DNA of 64,000 nucleotides from Flavobacteriales bacterium (GTDB taxonomy: Bacteria > Bacteroidota > Bacteroidia > Flavobacteriales_F > PHOS-HE28): assembly GCA_016699575.1 (NCBI GenBank), contig CP064979.1:2914001-2978000 (forward strand), given 5' to 3'. This document shows, one piece after another, positions 34,372 through 41,912 of the stretch; positions within the stretch are counted from its first letter, which is position 1; the number at the start of each line of letters is the position of its first letter. The notes under the pieces were generated by a model. It was not told the DNA's origin. It did no database searches and saw nothing but the letters and a program-made list of their open reading frames with translations. The translations under genes and the position numbers were made by a program.

Positions 34372-35141
34372 CGGGCTTTGCGTAGGGCTTCGGCGTAGTA
34401 CGCTGGCATGTCCACGTCCATCACCCCCGTGGCGGCCTTTTCCACATCGTAAGGCACACGGATGAAGGAAACACCCAGCGCATCGGGGTCAAGGACCGAC
34501 AAGTGCGAAGGGATATCCAGTTCCACATAGCACGCGCGTGGATCGCTGTCCTTCGGCTTTCCCACCGACCCGATATTGATCGCATGCCGGTATGCCGTGC
34601 GGCCATCGCGCTCATAGGCGAACACCCTGTGGAAAGGCTTGTGCGTGTGGCCGAAGCACAGGATATCCGCATTCGCCCCTTCCAGGATCCGCATCATGCT
34701 CTTTTCATCGCGGTCCTCGAAAAGATACTCGTTGATCTTCCGCGGGCTGCCATGCACGAGCAGCAGGTCAAGGCGGTCGTGGTTCAAGTGGTGTTCCACC
34801 CGGATGTGCGCAGGAAGAGTGCGCAGATAGGCCCGTTGATCGTCACGCACGAGTTCGTTCGTGCGGGCGATGGATACGGCACCGTTGGCCTTCTCCTCAT
34901 CCGTCTTGTAGGCGCAACCGCAATCATCGCTCGATCTTCCGATGCCGAAGTCATAGTTGCCCGCGACGGTCGGAATTCCACGACCACGGATCAGATCGAC
35001 GACCTCGTTGGGCCAGGCGTTGTAACCGACCAGATCGCCGAGGCAATAGATCGCATCGGGTTTGCGCCGATCGATGTCCGCCAGCACGGCTTCGAGAGCG
35101 GGCAGGTTCGCGTGGATGTCGCTGAAGAGGGCGATGCGCAT
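34368..35141 (-). CDS. Calcineurin-like metallophosphoesterase in ars operon
   Basis: This 257-residue protein has the full metallophosphoesterase motif set: SDIHANLPAL at the N terminus, GDLVGY, a GNYD motif in place of GNHD (VAGNYDFG), LLLVHGSP and FGHTHKPF. It includes an unusual SSDDCGCAYKT insert. The substrate is unknown. It is the fifth gene of the arsR-M-C-aqp series, three bases after the aquaporin gene. Similar phosphoesterases occur in other arsenic islands, which hints at a role with phosphate-like arsenate esters. Confidence 0.88.
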   Translation of the reverse strand: MRIALFSDIHANLPALEAVLADIDRRKPDAIYCLGDLVGYNAWPNEVVDLIRGRGIPTVAGNYDFGIGRSSDDCGCAYKTDEEKANGAVSIARTNELVRDDQRAYLRTLPAHIRVEHHLNHDRLDLLLVHGSPRKINEYLFEDRDEKSMMRILEGANADILCFGHTHKPFHRVFAYERDGRTAYRHAINIGSVGKPKDSDPRACYVELDIPSHLSVLDPDALGVSFIRVPYDVEKAATGVMDVDMPAYYAEALRKAR

Positions 35142-35144
35142 GGT

Positions 35145-35798
35145 TCAGGGCGTTGATCCGGGCGGTTTTCTAAGCAGCCTCCACACGCCGGTGGCCAGAA
35201 TCGCTCCAAGCGCGGGGGCGAGGATGTACAACCAGAGCGAACGCAGCTCACCGGAGACCAGTGCCGGTGCGATGCTCCGGGCCGGGTTCATGCTTGCCCC
35301 ACAGATCGGTCCGGCGAAAAGTGCTTCAAGCCCCACCACCGATCCAATGGCGATCCCCGCCATGAGACCGGTCTCCTTCGAACCTTGTGACACCTGCAAG
35401 ATCACGAGCATGAGGAAGAAGGTGAGCAGCAGCTCCAGGATGAAGGATTGCATGTCGCTGCCAGATGGAAGGGTCGAGCCCAAGGAATGGTTCTCAGGGA
35501 AAAGGGATCGCAGGGTCAGTGAGGCGAGTACTGCACCACCCAGCTGTGCGGCGATGTACGATGGTGCTTGTATCGCTGGGAATCGTTTGGCCACAACAAA
35601 GCCGAGCGTCACAGCGGGATTCAAGTGTGCGCCAGAGACATCGCCGAACGCGTAGATCATCGCCAGCACGATCAAGCCGAATGTGGCCGCGACTCCGAGG
35701 TGCCCGATCACACCGGTCTGCTCGTTGATGATGATGGCGCCCGTGCCCGCGAAGACGAGCGCATAGGTCCCGATCAGCTCTGCGACGTAGCGCCTCAT
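35145..35798 (-). CDS. aqpS: MIP-family channel (aquaporin), probable arsenite channel
   Basis: This 217-residue membrane protein has six helices and the two half-helix motifs SGAHLNPAVTLG and GASMNPARSIAP, both NPA boxes intact. In ars operons without ArsB or Acr3, such as that of Sinorhizobium meliloti, the AqpS channel lets arsenite produced by ArsC leave the cell. No ArsB or Acr3 is seen here, so the same arrangement is likely. The start overlaps the arsC stop in an ATGA arrangement. Confidence 0.85.
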   Translation of the reverse strand: MRRYVAELIGTYALVFAGTGAIIINEQTGVIGHLGVAATFGLIVLAMIYAFGDVSGAHLNPAVTLGFVVAKRFPAIQAPSYIAAQLGGAVLASLTLRSLFPENHSLGSTLPSGSDMQSFILELLLTFFLMLVILQVSQGSKETGLMAGIAIGSVVGLEALFAGPICGASMNPARSIAPALVSGELRSLWLYILAPALGAILATGVWRLLRKPPGSTP

Positions 35799-36205
35799 GC
35801 GTGCTGCGCGATGAAGTCCTTGCAGTAGGCCTTGATCTCGTCGCGCACCTGCCTGAATGCACGCATGATCTCTTCCTCCGTGCCCGTGACTTTCGCCGGA
35901 TCGGTGAAGTTGTGGTGGTGCTTCTGCGCAGTGGTGGGGAACCAGGGGCAGCGCTCCTTGGCATTGTCGCAGACCGTGATCACATGGTCGAAGGTGTGGT
36001 CCCGGTACTCGTCCACATTGTTGCTCGTGTGGTGGCTGATGTCGATGCCATCTTCCTTCATGATCGCGATCGCGCGCGGGTTCACGCCGTGCGTCTCCAC
36101 GCCGGCGCTGAGCACTTCCACAGCGGACCCGCCGAAGTGCTGCAAGTAACCGTGGGCGATCTGGCTGCGGCAGCTGTTGCCGGTACAGAGCACGAGGATG
36201 CGCAT
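35795..36205 (-). CDS. arsC: Arsenate reductase, LMW-phosphatase type
   Basis: This 136-residue protein has the phosphatase loop CTGNSCRS (Cys7 nucleophile, Cys12) and resolving cysteines C79 and C86 in ITVCDNAKERCPWFP. This is the thioredoxin-coupled ArsC pattern. It reduces arsenate to arsenite in the cytoplasm. It overlaps arsM by one base and aqpS by four bases, so the three are translationally coupled. Confidence 0.95.
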   Translation of the reverse strand: MRILVLCTGNSCRSQIAHGYLQHFGGSAVEVLSAGVETHGVNPRAIAIMKEDGIDISHHTSNNVDEYRDHTFDHVITVCDNAKERCPWFPTTAQKHHHNFTDPAKVTGTEEEIMRAFRQVRDEIKAYCKDFIAQHA

Positions 36206-37149
36206 CAGCAGCAGGTGCTATCGATCCCGCAGCCGCAGGTCTCGCCGGTGGCCACCTTCACCTTCTCCGTGCCTTCAGCGTTGGGTGCACAACAATCGCC
36301 GTTGTCATTCCGGGCATGACCCGGAATCGCGCTCCCCTTGTATGCAGATACCGTGATACTGAAGATGCCCGTTCCGCTGGCCTTGTAGGCAGCGATCTCC
36401 GCCGCGCTCAAGTGGCGGGAGAGAATGTCGTCCGGTACGATGATGGGTTTGCGCTTCTGCACGCTCACCTGCTCGAAGCCCAGGTCGTGGATAATGCCGA
36501 GGTATTCACTCTCCTGCAGGGCGCCGCTCACGCAGCCAGCGTACATCTCCGCGCTGGCGCGCAGGGTGTCGGGGATCGCGCCACGCAGTACCACATCGCT
36601 GATGCTGAAGTGTCCGCCCGGTTTCAGCACGCGCAGCACCTCGCTGAGGGCTTTGCGTTTGTCGGGCACCAGGTTGAGCACGCAATTGCTCACCACCACG
36701 TCCACGATGTTGCTCGTGAGCGGCAGCGCCTCGATGTCGCCTTGGCGGAACTCTACGTTCTGGTAGCCCAGCTTCGCGGCGTTCGCCTTCGCCTTGGCCA
36801 CCATTTCCGGGGTGAAGTCCACGCCGATAACGCGGCCATCTTCACCGGTCTCGTGGCGGGCCACGAAGCAGTCATTCCCGGCGCCGCTGCCCAGGTCGAG
36901 CACCGTGTCACCCTTCTTGATGCCCGCGAACTGCGTGGGCAATCCGCAGCCGAGACCGAGGTCGGCGTCGGGGTTGTAGCCTTCCACCTGGGTGTAGTCA
37001 TCGGTCATGATGTTGTACACCTCCGTGCTGCAACCACCCGCGCCGCAGCAGCTGCTCGCGTTGGTGTCCTTGTCCTGTTTGGCGATCTCCGCGTACTTGG
37101 CGCGGACCATGTCTTTGGTTTCTTGAGCAGTGTTCATGGCTTGTGTCAT
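36205..37149 (-). CDS. arsM: Arsenite S-adenosylmethionine methyltransferase ArsM
   Basis: This 314-residue SAM methyltransferase has motif I LDLGSGAGND (residues 84-93). The three arsenite-binding cysteines are C68 in LGCGLPTQF, C156 in VVSNCVLNL and C206 in YAGCVSGAL, the ArsM pattern. There is an early CC pair (34-35), and the C terminus is cysteine-rich and ends in CC, which may add arsenic binding. It methylates arsenite for detoxification or volatilisation. It lies 43 bases downstream of arsR. Confidence 0.95.
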   Translation of the reverse strand: MTQAMNTAQETKDMVRAKYAEIAKQDKDTNASSCCGAGGCSTEVYNIMTDDYTQVEGYNPDADLGLGCGLPTQFAGIKKGDTVLDLGSGAGNDCFVARHETGEDGRVIGVDFTPEMVAKAKANAAKLGYQNVEFRQGDIEALPLTSNIVDVVVSNCVLNLVPDKRKALSEVLRVLKPGGHFSISDVVLRGAIPDTLRASAEMYAGCVSGALQESEYLGIIHDLGFEQVSVQKRKPIIVPDDILSRHLSAAEIAAYKASGTGIFSITVSAYKGSAIPGHARNDNGDCCAPNAEGTEKVKVATGETCGCGIDSTCC

Positions 37150-37192
37150 GCCGGTCCTTCGACTTCGCTCAGGAGACCCGGCGCTTATTGGT

Positions 37193-37516
37193 TCAACAGC
37201 AGTTATCGCTCACGCTCGTGAGCAGTTTGTCCATGCCCTTCTTCAGGGCGTTCCATCCTTTCGGGTCGATGCAGTAGCAGATGCTGGTGCCTTCCACCGT
37301 GCCTTGGATGAGCCCGGCGTTCTTCAGCTCCCACAAGTGCTGGCTGATGGTGGCCTGCGCCAGGCCCAGTTCCTCCACGAGCGACCCGTTAACGCAGGTG
37401 CCGCGCTTGACGAGGAATTGCAGGATGGCGATGCGCGCCGGGTGGCCGAGCACCTTCGCCAGCGCGGCGATGCGGTTCTGCTCGGCGGTGAAGAGGTCAG
37501 TCTTGATGAGGCCCAT
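37193..37516 (-). CDS. arsR: ArsR-family repressor
   Basis: This 107-residue winged-helix protein has KVLGHPARIAILQFLVKRGTCVNGSLVEELGLAQATISQHLWELKNAGLI, the ArsR DNA-binding core. Cysteines occur at GTCVNG, at SICYCID and as a terminal CC. The usual CVC box of E. coli ArsR is absent, so arsenite sensing would use other cysteines, possibly the C-terminal pair. A palindromic operator lies in its promoter. It is the first gene of the ars operon. Confidence 0.93.
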   Translation of the reverse strand: MGLIKTDLFTAEQNRIAALAKVLGHPARIAILQFLVKRGTCVNGSLVEELGLAQATISQHLWELKNAGLIQGTVEGTSICYCIDPKGWNALKKGMDKLLTSVSDNCC

Positions 37517-37529
37517 GATCTTGTGGGCG

Positions 37530-37565
37530 CAAGACTACTACAATGCTATATCGTAATAATACGAT
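37530..37565 (-). promoter_or_regulatory. arsR operon promoter and ArsR operator
   Basis: The dyad ATCGTA-ATAA-TACGAT (37550-37565) sits 27.5 bp upstream of the last G of a TAGTCTTG box (37530-37537, minus strand). This position overlaps polymerase contacts and suits a repressor. Confidence 0.7.
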
Positions 37566-37610
37566 AAAAGGTCCAGGATCGGGATCCTGTCCGTGCTGAT
37601 GGGGTGTCGT

Positions 37611-37988
37611 TCAGTTGCCCAATGGCTTGCCGGCCGCGGTCCACGCGTGGATGCCGCCTTGGAGGTCCACCACGTCGTTGAACCCTTGGCCGATGAGGAA
37701 CTCTCTCGCTGCGGCACTCCGACGGCCGGAAGCGCAGTAGAGCAGTACCGGTTTCGACTTGTCGAGACTACCGGCGTACGCTTGCACTTGACCAGCGTTC
37801 TGATCGAGGTTCGTTGCGTTCGCCAGGTGGCCACCGTTGAATTCTCCGGGTGAGCGCACATCGATGAGCTGGGCGCCCGGTTCGTGCAGCCGGGCCGCGA
37901 AGGCTTCCGGTGAAAGGCTGTGGGTTTCTTGGGAGGCCGTTCCGCAGGCCAACAACAGCAGCGGGAGCAGGAGGAAGAAGGCGCGCAT
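37611..37988 (-). CDS. Rhodanese-domain lipoprotein
   Basis: This 125-residue protein has a lipobox LLLLAC (Cys15), so it is tethered outside the cytoplasm. A single rhodanese domain follows (QLIDVRSPGEFNGGHLANATNL) with active Cys85 in VLLYCASGRRS. It probably handles sulfane sulfur in the periplasm. It lies downstream of another rhodanese gene on the same strand, with a hairpin between them. Confidence 0.9.
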   Translation of the reverse strand: MRAFFLLLPLLLLACGTASQETHSLSPEAFAARLHEPGAQLIDVRSPGEFNGGHLANATNLDQNAGQVQAYAGSLDKSKPVLLYCASGRRSAAAREFLIGQGFNDVVDLQGGIHAWTAAGKPLGN

Positions 37989-38004
37989 GGGTTTCTAGGG
38001 AAGC

Positions 38005-38034
38005 GGAAGGGCCGCGCGGATGCACGGCCCTTCC
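38005..38034 (-). terminator. Hairpin between two rhodanese genes
   Basis: A perfect ten-base stem GGAAGGGCCG/CGGCCCTTCC with a ten-base loop. The T-tract is weak, so it may be a terminator or an attenuating hairpin. Confidence 0.55.
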
Positions 38035-38048
38035 CCGGTGAAGAGCTC

Positions 38049-38351
38049 TTACTTCAGGTTGTTCACGCTGGTCCACGGACCGCCGTTGTACACATCGAAG
38101 CCGTGCCGCTTCAAGGTGTCGGCCGCCATGCCACTGCGCGCGCCGCTACGGCAGCAGGTGATCACAGGCTTGTTCTTGTCGATCTTCTTGAGCTGGTCCT
38201 GGATGCGGTCCAACGGGATGTTGATCGAACCGGCCACATGCCCGCTGCGGAACTCATCGGGTGTGCGCACATCCACGATGGTGGCGCCTTGGGCGATCTT
38301 CTCGCGGAGGTCCACCTTGGGGCCGCCGATGCCGAACAATGTCTTGAACAT
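38049..38351 (-). CDS. Cytoplasmic single-domain rhodanese
   Basis: This 100-residue rhodanese has TIVDVRTPDEFRSGHVAGSINIP and an active loop ITCCRSGARS (Cys67 in CRSGAR). It has no signal peptide. It is probably a sulfurtransferase for persulfide sulfur. ATG 38351 is chosen over the in-frame ATG at 38393 because the predicted transcription start lies at about 38,367. The gene has its own CRP/FNR-type promoter. Confidence 0.9.
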   Translation of the reverse strand: MFKTLFGIGGPKVDLREKIAQGATIVDVRTPDEFRSGHVAGSINIPLDRIQDQLKKIDKNKPVITCCRSGARSGMAADTLKRHGFDVYNGGPWTSVNNLK

Positions 38352-38372
38352 GGTTGCTGTTGTTGTGCGGTA

Positions 38373-38416
38373 CAAAGGTCTGTCAAGGTTCATCCGTGGT
38401 TGGTGATCCAGGTCAC
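38373..38416 (-). promoter_or_regulatory. Rhodanese promoter: CRP/FNR-type dyad plus -7 box
   Basis: The exact dyad GTGA-TCCAGG-TCAC is at 38403-38416. The box GACCTTTG is at 38373-38380 (minus strand). Centre-to-G distance is 36.5 bp. Confidence 0.72.
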
Positions 38417-38426
38417 AGAGCAGGGA

Positions 38427-39854
38427 TCAGAACACGTAGTTGATGATCAGGTCGGCATGCAGCATGTCCACTTTGTTGATGGACTGCTTTTCGGTGAGGT
38501 CCGGATCGATCGGGAGTTTGGCGAGCACGAGGAATTGTGCCGCAAGCCCCTTCCATCCACCTTTGAACTGGTACTGCGCGTTCATGTCGAACTGGGTGTA
38601 GGACGGCATCGCGTACTTGTTCAGCCGGGCATTGGTCAGTTCGGGCATCTGGTACATTCCCCCATCCACTTGGATGCGCCAGCCGTCAGCGCCTTTCCAG
38701 ATCAAGTTCAAGGACGCCGCATGCACATCGCCCGCGCCTTCGTTCCGCTCGCGCGGCTGGAAGGTAAAGAACGGGTCACGGCCCCACTCGCGGGGCATCA
38801 GATATCGGCCATGCGCGGTGATGCGTGTGTAGTTCAGTTGCCATCGGAACTTGCCGATCACATTGCGCACACGACCACTGAAGGCCCAGGATGATCCGCT
38901 GGGCGGCATATAGTGGAGAGCGGCATCCGCTTCGCCGCGCTGCTGGGCGGGATCCTGCCGAATGCCGAAGGCGGAGGCGCTCCACCGATCTTCTTTCCCT
39001 CCCGCATCCAATTGGACCAGTGCGCTGTTGAACACGTTCTCGGTGTGGAGGTTCCATGCGGTGATCGTCGTTGAGCGGTACAGCTTCTTCTTCACGCTCG
39101 CGATGAAGATGCCCGCGCTTGATCCGGACTCACCATGTCGTGCACCTTCGCCGTACACATTGCGACCCACCGGAAAGACGGACATGCTTTCGTACACCGG
39201 GTACCATTCACTGGCGCCTCGCGGGGCTACCCGGTAGATCCAACCGCCTTGCCATGTGGTGCCATGTTCTGTGTGGTGCTGCACCCAGACTCCTTCGAAC
39301 AAGCTGGGGTGCATCCGGCCGTCCTGTGGATTGAGGAACGGTGTGTTCAATTCCTGCTTTCCGAGGATCACCTGCGTTCGCGCATTCTTCGAACGCCAGT
39401 CCAGCTGGAATTCGTGCAGGTACGCGAGGTCGTTGGTGTGCCGCGGATCGTTCACGTCATAGAGGCCGATCTCATAGCGGTTCGCGACGCCGGTCACCGG
39501 ATCCGGCAAGGTCAGGTCGCTCGTGGCAAGGTCGAAGGTGTAGCCGCCGCTCAACTTGAACCGGGTGCCATGCCACCGCTGCGAGGTGAAGCCCATGGTG
39601 CCGCCAAAGGCCACAGCGTGATAGTCCGATGGTGCTCCATCGTTGATGGTCGTCATGTTGTAAAGCCGGAAGCGGCCATCCAGCTCGCCCTGTTTCATGA
39701 TGTCGTACAGGTGACTGGTGCCGCGCAGGCTGTCCGAGCTGGGGATGTCCTGTTCGCTGTGCTGGCCCATCCCGATCAATGGGAAAGCCGCCAGAGAAAC
39801 AAGCATCAAGCCCGCCCGACCGCAGTGCGACCGGCCCAGTGATCGCTCGTGCAT
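38427..39854 (-). CDS. OprD-like outer-membrane porin
   Basis: This 475-residue protein has a signal peptide (LMLVSLAAFPLIGMGQ). The barrel begins GELDGRFRLYNMTTINDG, and it has ILGKQELNTPFLNPQDGRM, a typical OprD/porin strand-loop. The C terminus ends in an aromatic residue (LIINYVF). It probably admits small anions or organic acids. It is three bases downstream of the DsrE-like gene and should be expressed from the same CRP/FNR-type promoter. Confidence 0.8.
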   Translation of the reverse strand: MHERSLGRSHCGRAGLMLVSLAAFPLIGMGQHSEQDIPSSDSLRGTSHLYDIMKQGELDGRFRLYNMTTINDGAPSDYHAVAFGGTMGFTSQRWHGTRFKLSGGYTFDLATSDLTLPDPVTGVANRYEIGLYDVNDPRHTNDLAYLHEFQLDWRSKNARTQVILGKQELNTPFLNPQDGRMHPSLFEGVWVQHHTEHGTTWQGGWIYRVAPRGASEWYPVYESMSVFPVGRNVYGEGARHGESGSSAGIFIASVKKKLYRSTTITAWNLHTENVFNSALVQLDAGGKEDRWSASAFGIRQDPAQQRGEADAALHYMPPSGSSWAFSGRVRNVIGKFRWQLNYTRITAHGRYLMPREWGRDPFFTFQPRERNEGAGDVHAASLNLIWKGADGWRIQVDGGMYQMPELTNARLNKYAMPSYTQFDMNAQYQFKGGWKGLAAQFLVLAKLPIDPDLTEKQSINKVDMLHADLIINYVF

Positions 39855-39857
39855 GGA

Positions 39858-40274
39858 TCAGAAACCCGCCTTGATGTAGCTCCAACCGTCCTCCTGCCGC
39901 TCCACGATGTGGATGATGCCGGCCTTCACATGACCCGCTTCGGCCAGGACCTTGGTAGGGTCCAGTTGCCGCTCCCGAATGGTGTTGTCGCAGGCGAGGA
40001 AGGTGATGCCTTTGCCAGCGAACTCCTTCACCTTGCCTGCCACGATGCTGCGATCGCCCATGAGCAGGTCCATGCCAGGACCGTGGCACACCAGTTCCAA
40101 TTGCAGGTTCGGCGCGGCTTCCAGCATGTTCTTGAACTGCTTCATCAGGTTCTTGTGCACCAGTGTATCGCCGCTGGTCAGCTGCATCACGATGCGGTGC
40201 TGGCGGACGCTGTCCTGCGCCAGGACCAGGAATGAGGTGAGGAGCAAGGTGACGATGAGCAGTGTGCGTTTCAT
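39858..40274 (-). CDS. Exported DsrE/DsrF-like protein
   Basis: This 138-residue protein has a signal peptide (MKRTLLIVTLLLTSFLVLAQ) and a DsrE-like alpha/beta fold: HRIVMQLTSGDTLVHKNLMKQFKNMLEAAP, LELVCHGPGMDLL and GITFLACDNTIRER. The cysteine in FLACDNT is at the position of the sulfur-carrying Cys in DsrE/YchN proteins. It may bind or relay sulfane sulfur in the periplasm. It is first in a two-gene unit with the porin and has the best CRP/FNR-type dyad in the window. Confidence 0.85.
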   Translation of the reverse strand: MKRTLLIVTLLLTSFLVLAQDSVRQHRIVMQLTSGDTLVHKNLMKQFKNMLEAAPNLQLELVCHGPGMDLLMGDRSIVAGKVKEFAGKGITFLACDNTIRERQLDPTKVLAEAGHVKAGIIHIVERQEDGWSYIKAGF

Positions 40275-40279
40275 GGCCG

Positions 40280-40323
40280 CGAAGTTCTCGCAGCGCTCCT
40301 CGGTGCTCTGTGATCCATATCAC
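40280..40323 (-). promoter_or_regulatory. DsrE-porin promoter: CRP/FNR-type dyad plus -7 box
   Basis: The dyad GTGA-TCCATA-TCAC (40310-40323) sits in the longer TGTGATCCATATCACA. The box GAACTTCG is at 40280-40287 (minus strand). Centre-to-G distance is 36.5 bp, giving an almost leaderless transcript. Confidence 0.75.
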
Positions 40324-40401
40324 ACAACGAGCGGTGCATGGCCGGTGCCGGTGATGCGGCACGCGTGATCAATACAGATGCACTTTTGTACAGCCTTGTT
40401 C

Positions 40402-41004
40402 ATGCGACCGGATCTGGTTCCCAAGTTGTTCACCGTATTCCGGCAGGGGTACGGGAAGGAACAACTGCGCCGGGATGTGCTAGCTGGTATCGTGGTCGGC
40501 ATCGTGGCGTTGCCGCTCTCGATCGCTTTCGCCATCGCTTCGGGCGTATCCCCGGAAAAGGGGCTGATCACGGCGATCGTCGCAGGGTTCTTCATCAGTG
40601 CCTTCGGCGGAAGTCGCGTGCAGGTCGGTGGGCCTACCGGCGCCTTCATCGTGATCGTGTACGGCATCGTACAGGCCCATGGTGTGGAAGGCCTCACCAT
40701 CGCCACATTGATGGCCGGTGTGCTGCTCGTGATCATGGGGCTGTTGCGCTTCGGTGCCCTGTTGCGGTATTTCCCGCACACGCTCATCGTCGGGTTCACA
40801 TCCGGCATCGCGGTGATCATCTTCTCTTCGCAGATGAACGATCTACTGGGACTGCGGCTCACGAACGTGCCGGCCGACTTCCTCGGAAAGTGGGCACTCT
40901 TCGCGTCGCACGTCAGCGACATACAACCCCTGTCCGTGGTGATCGCTGTGGGTACCATTGTGGTAACCCTCCTCATGACGCGTGTGTCCACGGTCGTTCC
41001 CGGT
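40402..41004 (+). pseudogene. Truncated SulP anion transporter (5' part only)
   Basis: The first 201 codons match the intact SulP gene at 50556 closely at both DNA and protein level, with MRPDLVPKLFTVxRQGYG and GGSRVQxGGPTGAFIVIVY shared. Similarity stops abruptly after VVPG at about 41004. The frame then runs on to 41163 through the antisense of a different gene (ccoS). The remaining membrane helices and the STAS domain are missing, so the product cannot be a working transporter. A CACTTTTG box (40381-40388) precedes the ATG. Confidence 0.85.
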
Positions 41005-41227
41005 GCCGCCCGGTGCGTTCTCCTCGTGGATGTTGGTGGTGGATCCCTTTTCCTTTTCGGTCATAGCTGTGCGCTTCGTTCGCGACTGGGGGCGGATCGT
41101 TCAGGATGCGCACGGCCGGGGCCAGGTCAGCATCGAACTGCCCGCGCCGCACGGCCCAGATGAAGGCCACCAGGAACACGCCGACGACGAACGTGCTGGC
41201 GGTGATCAGGAGGAAGATGACGCTCAT
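40973..41227 (-). CDS. ccoS: CcoS-like cbb3 oxidase assembly protein, 3' end disrupted
   Basis: The N terminus MSVIFLLITASTFVVGVFLVAFIWAVRRGQFDAD, then APAVRILNDPPP, is characteristic of CcoS, a small membrane protein for cbb3 cytochrome oxidase maturation. The frame stays open through the break at about 41004 into antisense of the truncated sulP and stops at 40973. The last dozen residues or so are therefore foreign. A second minus-strand ORF starting at 41064 (MTEKEKGSTTNIHEENAPGG) may be the first 20 codons of the next operon gene, cut off at the same point. Its promoter carries the CRP/FNR-type dyad. Confidence 0.75.
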   Translation of the reverse strand: MSVIFLLITASTFVVGVFLVAFIWAVRRGQFDADLAPAVRILNDPPPVANEAHSYDRKGKGIHHQHPRGERTGRHRERPWTHAS

Positions 41228-41248
41228 CAGGTCCGTGGCTTTGCGCAG

Positions 41249-41292
41249 CGAAACTGCCCGGAGCGGTTCGGTACGACGGTGAGACCGGTCAG
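41249..41292 (-). promoter_or_regulatory. ccoS promoter: CRP/FNR-type dyad plus -7 box
   Basis: The dyad GTGA-GACCGG-TCAG is at 41279-41292 and the box CAGTTTCG at 41249-41256 (minus strand). Centre-to-G distance is 36.5 bp. FNR control of cbb3 oxidase genes is well known in other bacteria. Confidence 0.68.
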
Positions 41293-41338
41293 CGGCGGAA
41301 TCGACTTTCGTCATTTCCCAGGGCATGGTGCGCCGATC

Positions 41339-41382
41339 GTGACGATCGACACCTTCGGAACTTGCATGATCCGGTACTTTCG
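41339..41382 (+). promoter_or_regulatory. rrf2 promoter: degenerate CRP/FNR-type dyad plus -7 box
   Basis: GTGA-CGATCG-ACAC (two mismatches in the right arm) is at 41339-41352. The box TACTTTCG is at 41375-41382, six bases before the ATG. Spacing is again 36.5 bp. Confidence 0.6.
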
Positions 41383-41388
41383 ACCGCG

Positions 41389-41829
41389 ATGTTCTCAAAG
41401 GCCTGTATGTACGCCATCCGGGCGACGGTGCTCCTCGCATCGGACGAGGCGAAGGGTGTGCGCTGGACGCTCAGCGCGATCGTGGAGGAGACCGGGGCGC
41501 CGGAAGCCTTCATGGCCAAGATCCTGCGCAAGCTCGTGCGTGCGGGTATCCTGCGGTCGGTGAAAGGCCCGGGCGGTGGTTTCGATATGCTGCCGGGCCG
41601 GGCCGGGATCCTGCGGCTCGGCGAGGTGGTCACAGCCATCGACGAGGATCATCTCTTCAAAGGCTGCGCACTGGGTTTCTCCCGATGTGATGCGAAGAAG
41701 CCTTGCCCGATCCACACACAGGTGGAGGCCGTGCGGGAACGGCTCCGTGGGGTGCTGGCGATCACACCCATCAAGGATCTGGGCCGCGACCTGCACGACG
41801 GCAGGGCCTTCCTCAAGGGAAAGCTCTGA
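41389..41829 (+). CDS. Rrf2-family Fe-S regulator (NsrR/IscR-like)
   Basis: This 146-residue protein begins with the Rrf2 winged helix MFSKACMYAIRATVLLAS. ILRKLVRAGILRSVKGPGGGF is the wing, and three cysteines (C93, C100, C106, in CALGFSRCDAKKPC) can hold a [2Fe-2S] or [4Fe-4S] cluster. NsrR members sense NO and IscR members sense cluster status. The location between a cbb3 head and the nos cluster favours an NO or redox sensor. The ATG at 41389 is chosen because it follows the promoter box; the earlier ATG at 41362 precedes it. Confidence 0.9.
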   Translation: MFSKACMYAIRATVLLASDEAKGVRWTLSAIVEETGAPEAFMAKILRKLVRAGILRSVKGPGGGFDMLPGRAGILRLGEVVTAIDEDHLFKGCALGFSRCDAKKPCPIHTQVEAVRERLRGVLAITPIKDLGRDLHDGRAFLKGKL

Positions 41830-41833
41830 ACAA

Positions 41834-41859
41834 CGAAGGCGCCCTCGCGGACGCCTTCG
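41834..41859 (+). terminator. Hairpin after the Rrf2 gene
   Basis: A perfect eight-base stem CGAAGGCG/CGCCTTCG with a ten-base loop, five bases after the stop. The T-tract is poor, so termination strength is uncertain. Confidence 0.55.
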
Positions 41860-41912
41860 CCGACTTTCACCAACCCCGGGTCATGCGTCAGGGAGGGTGA
41901 TATGCCACCGGA

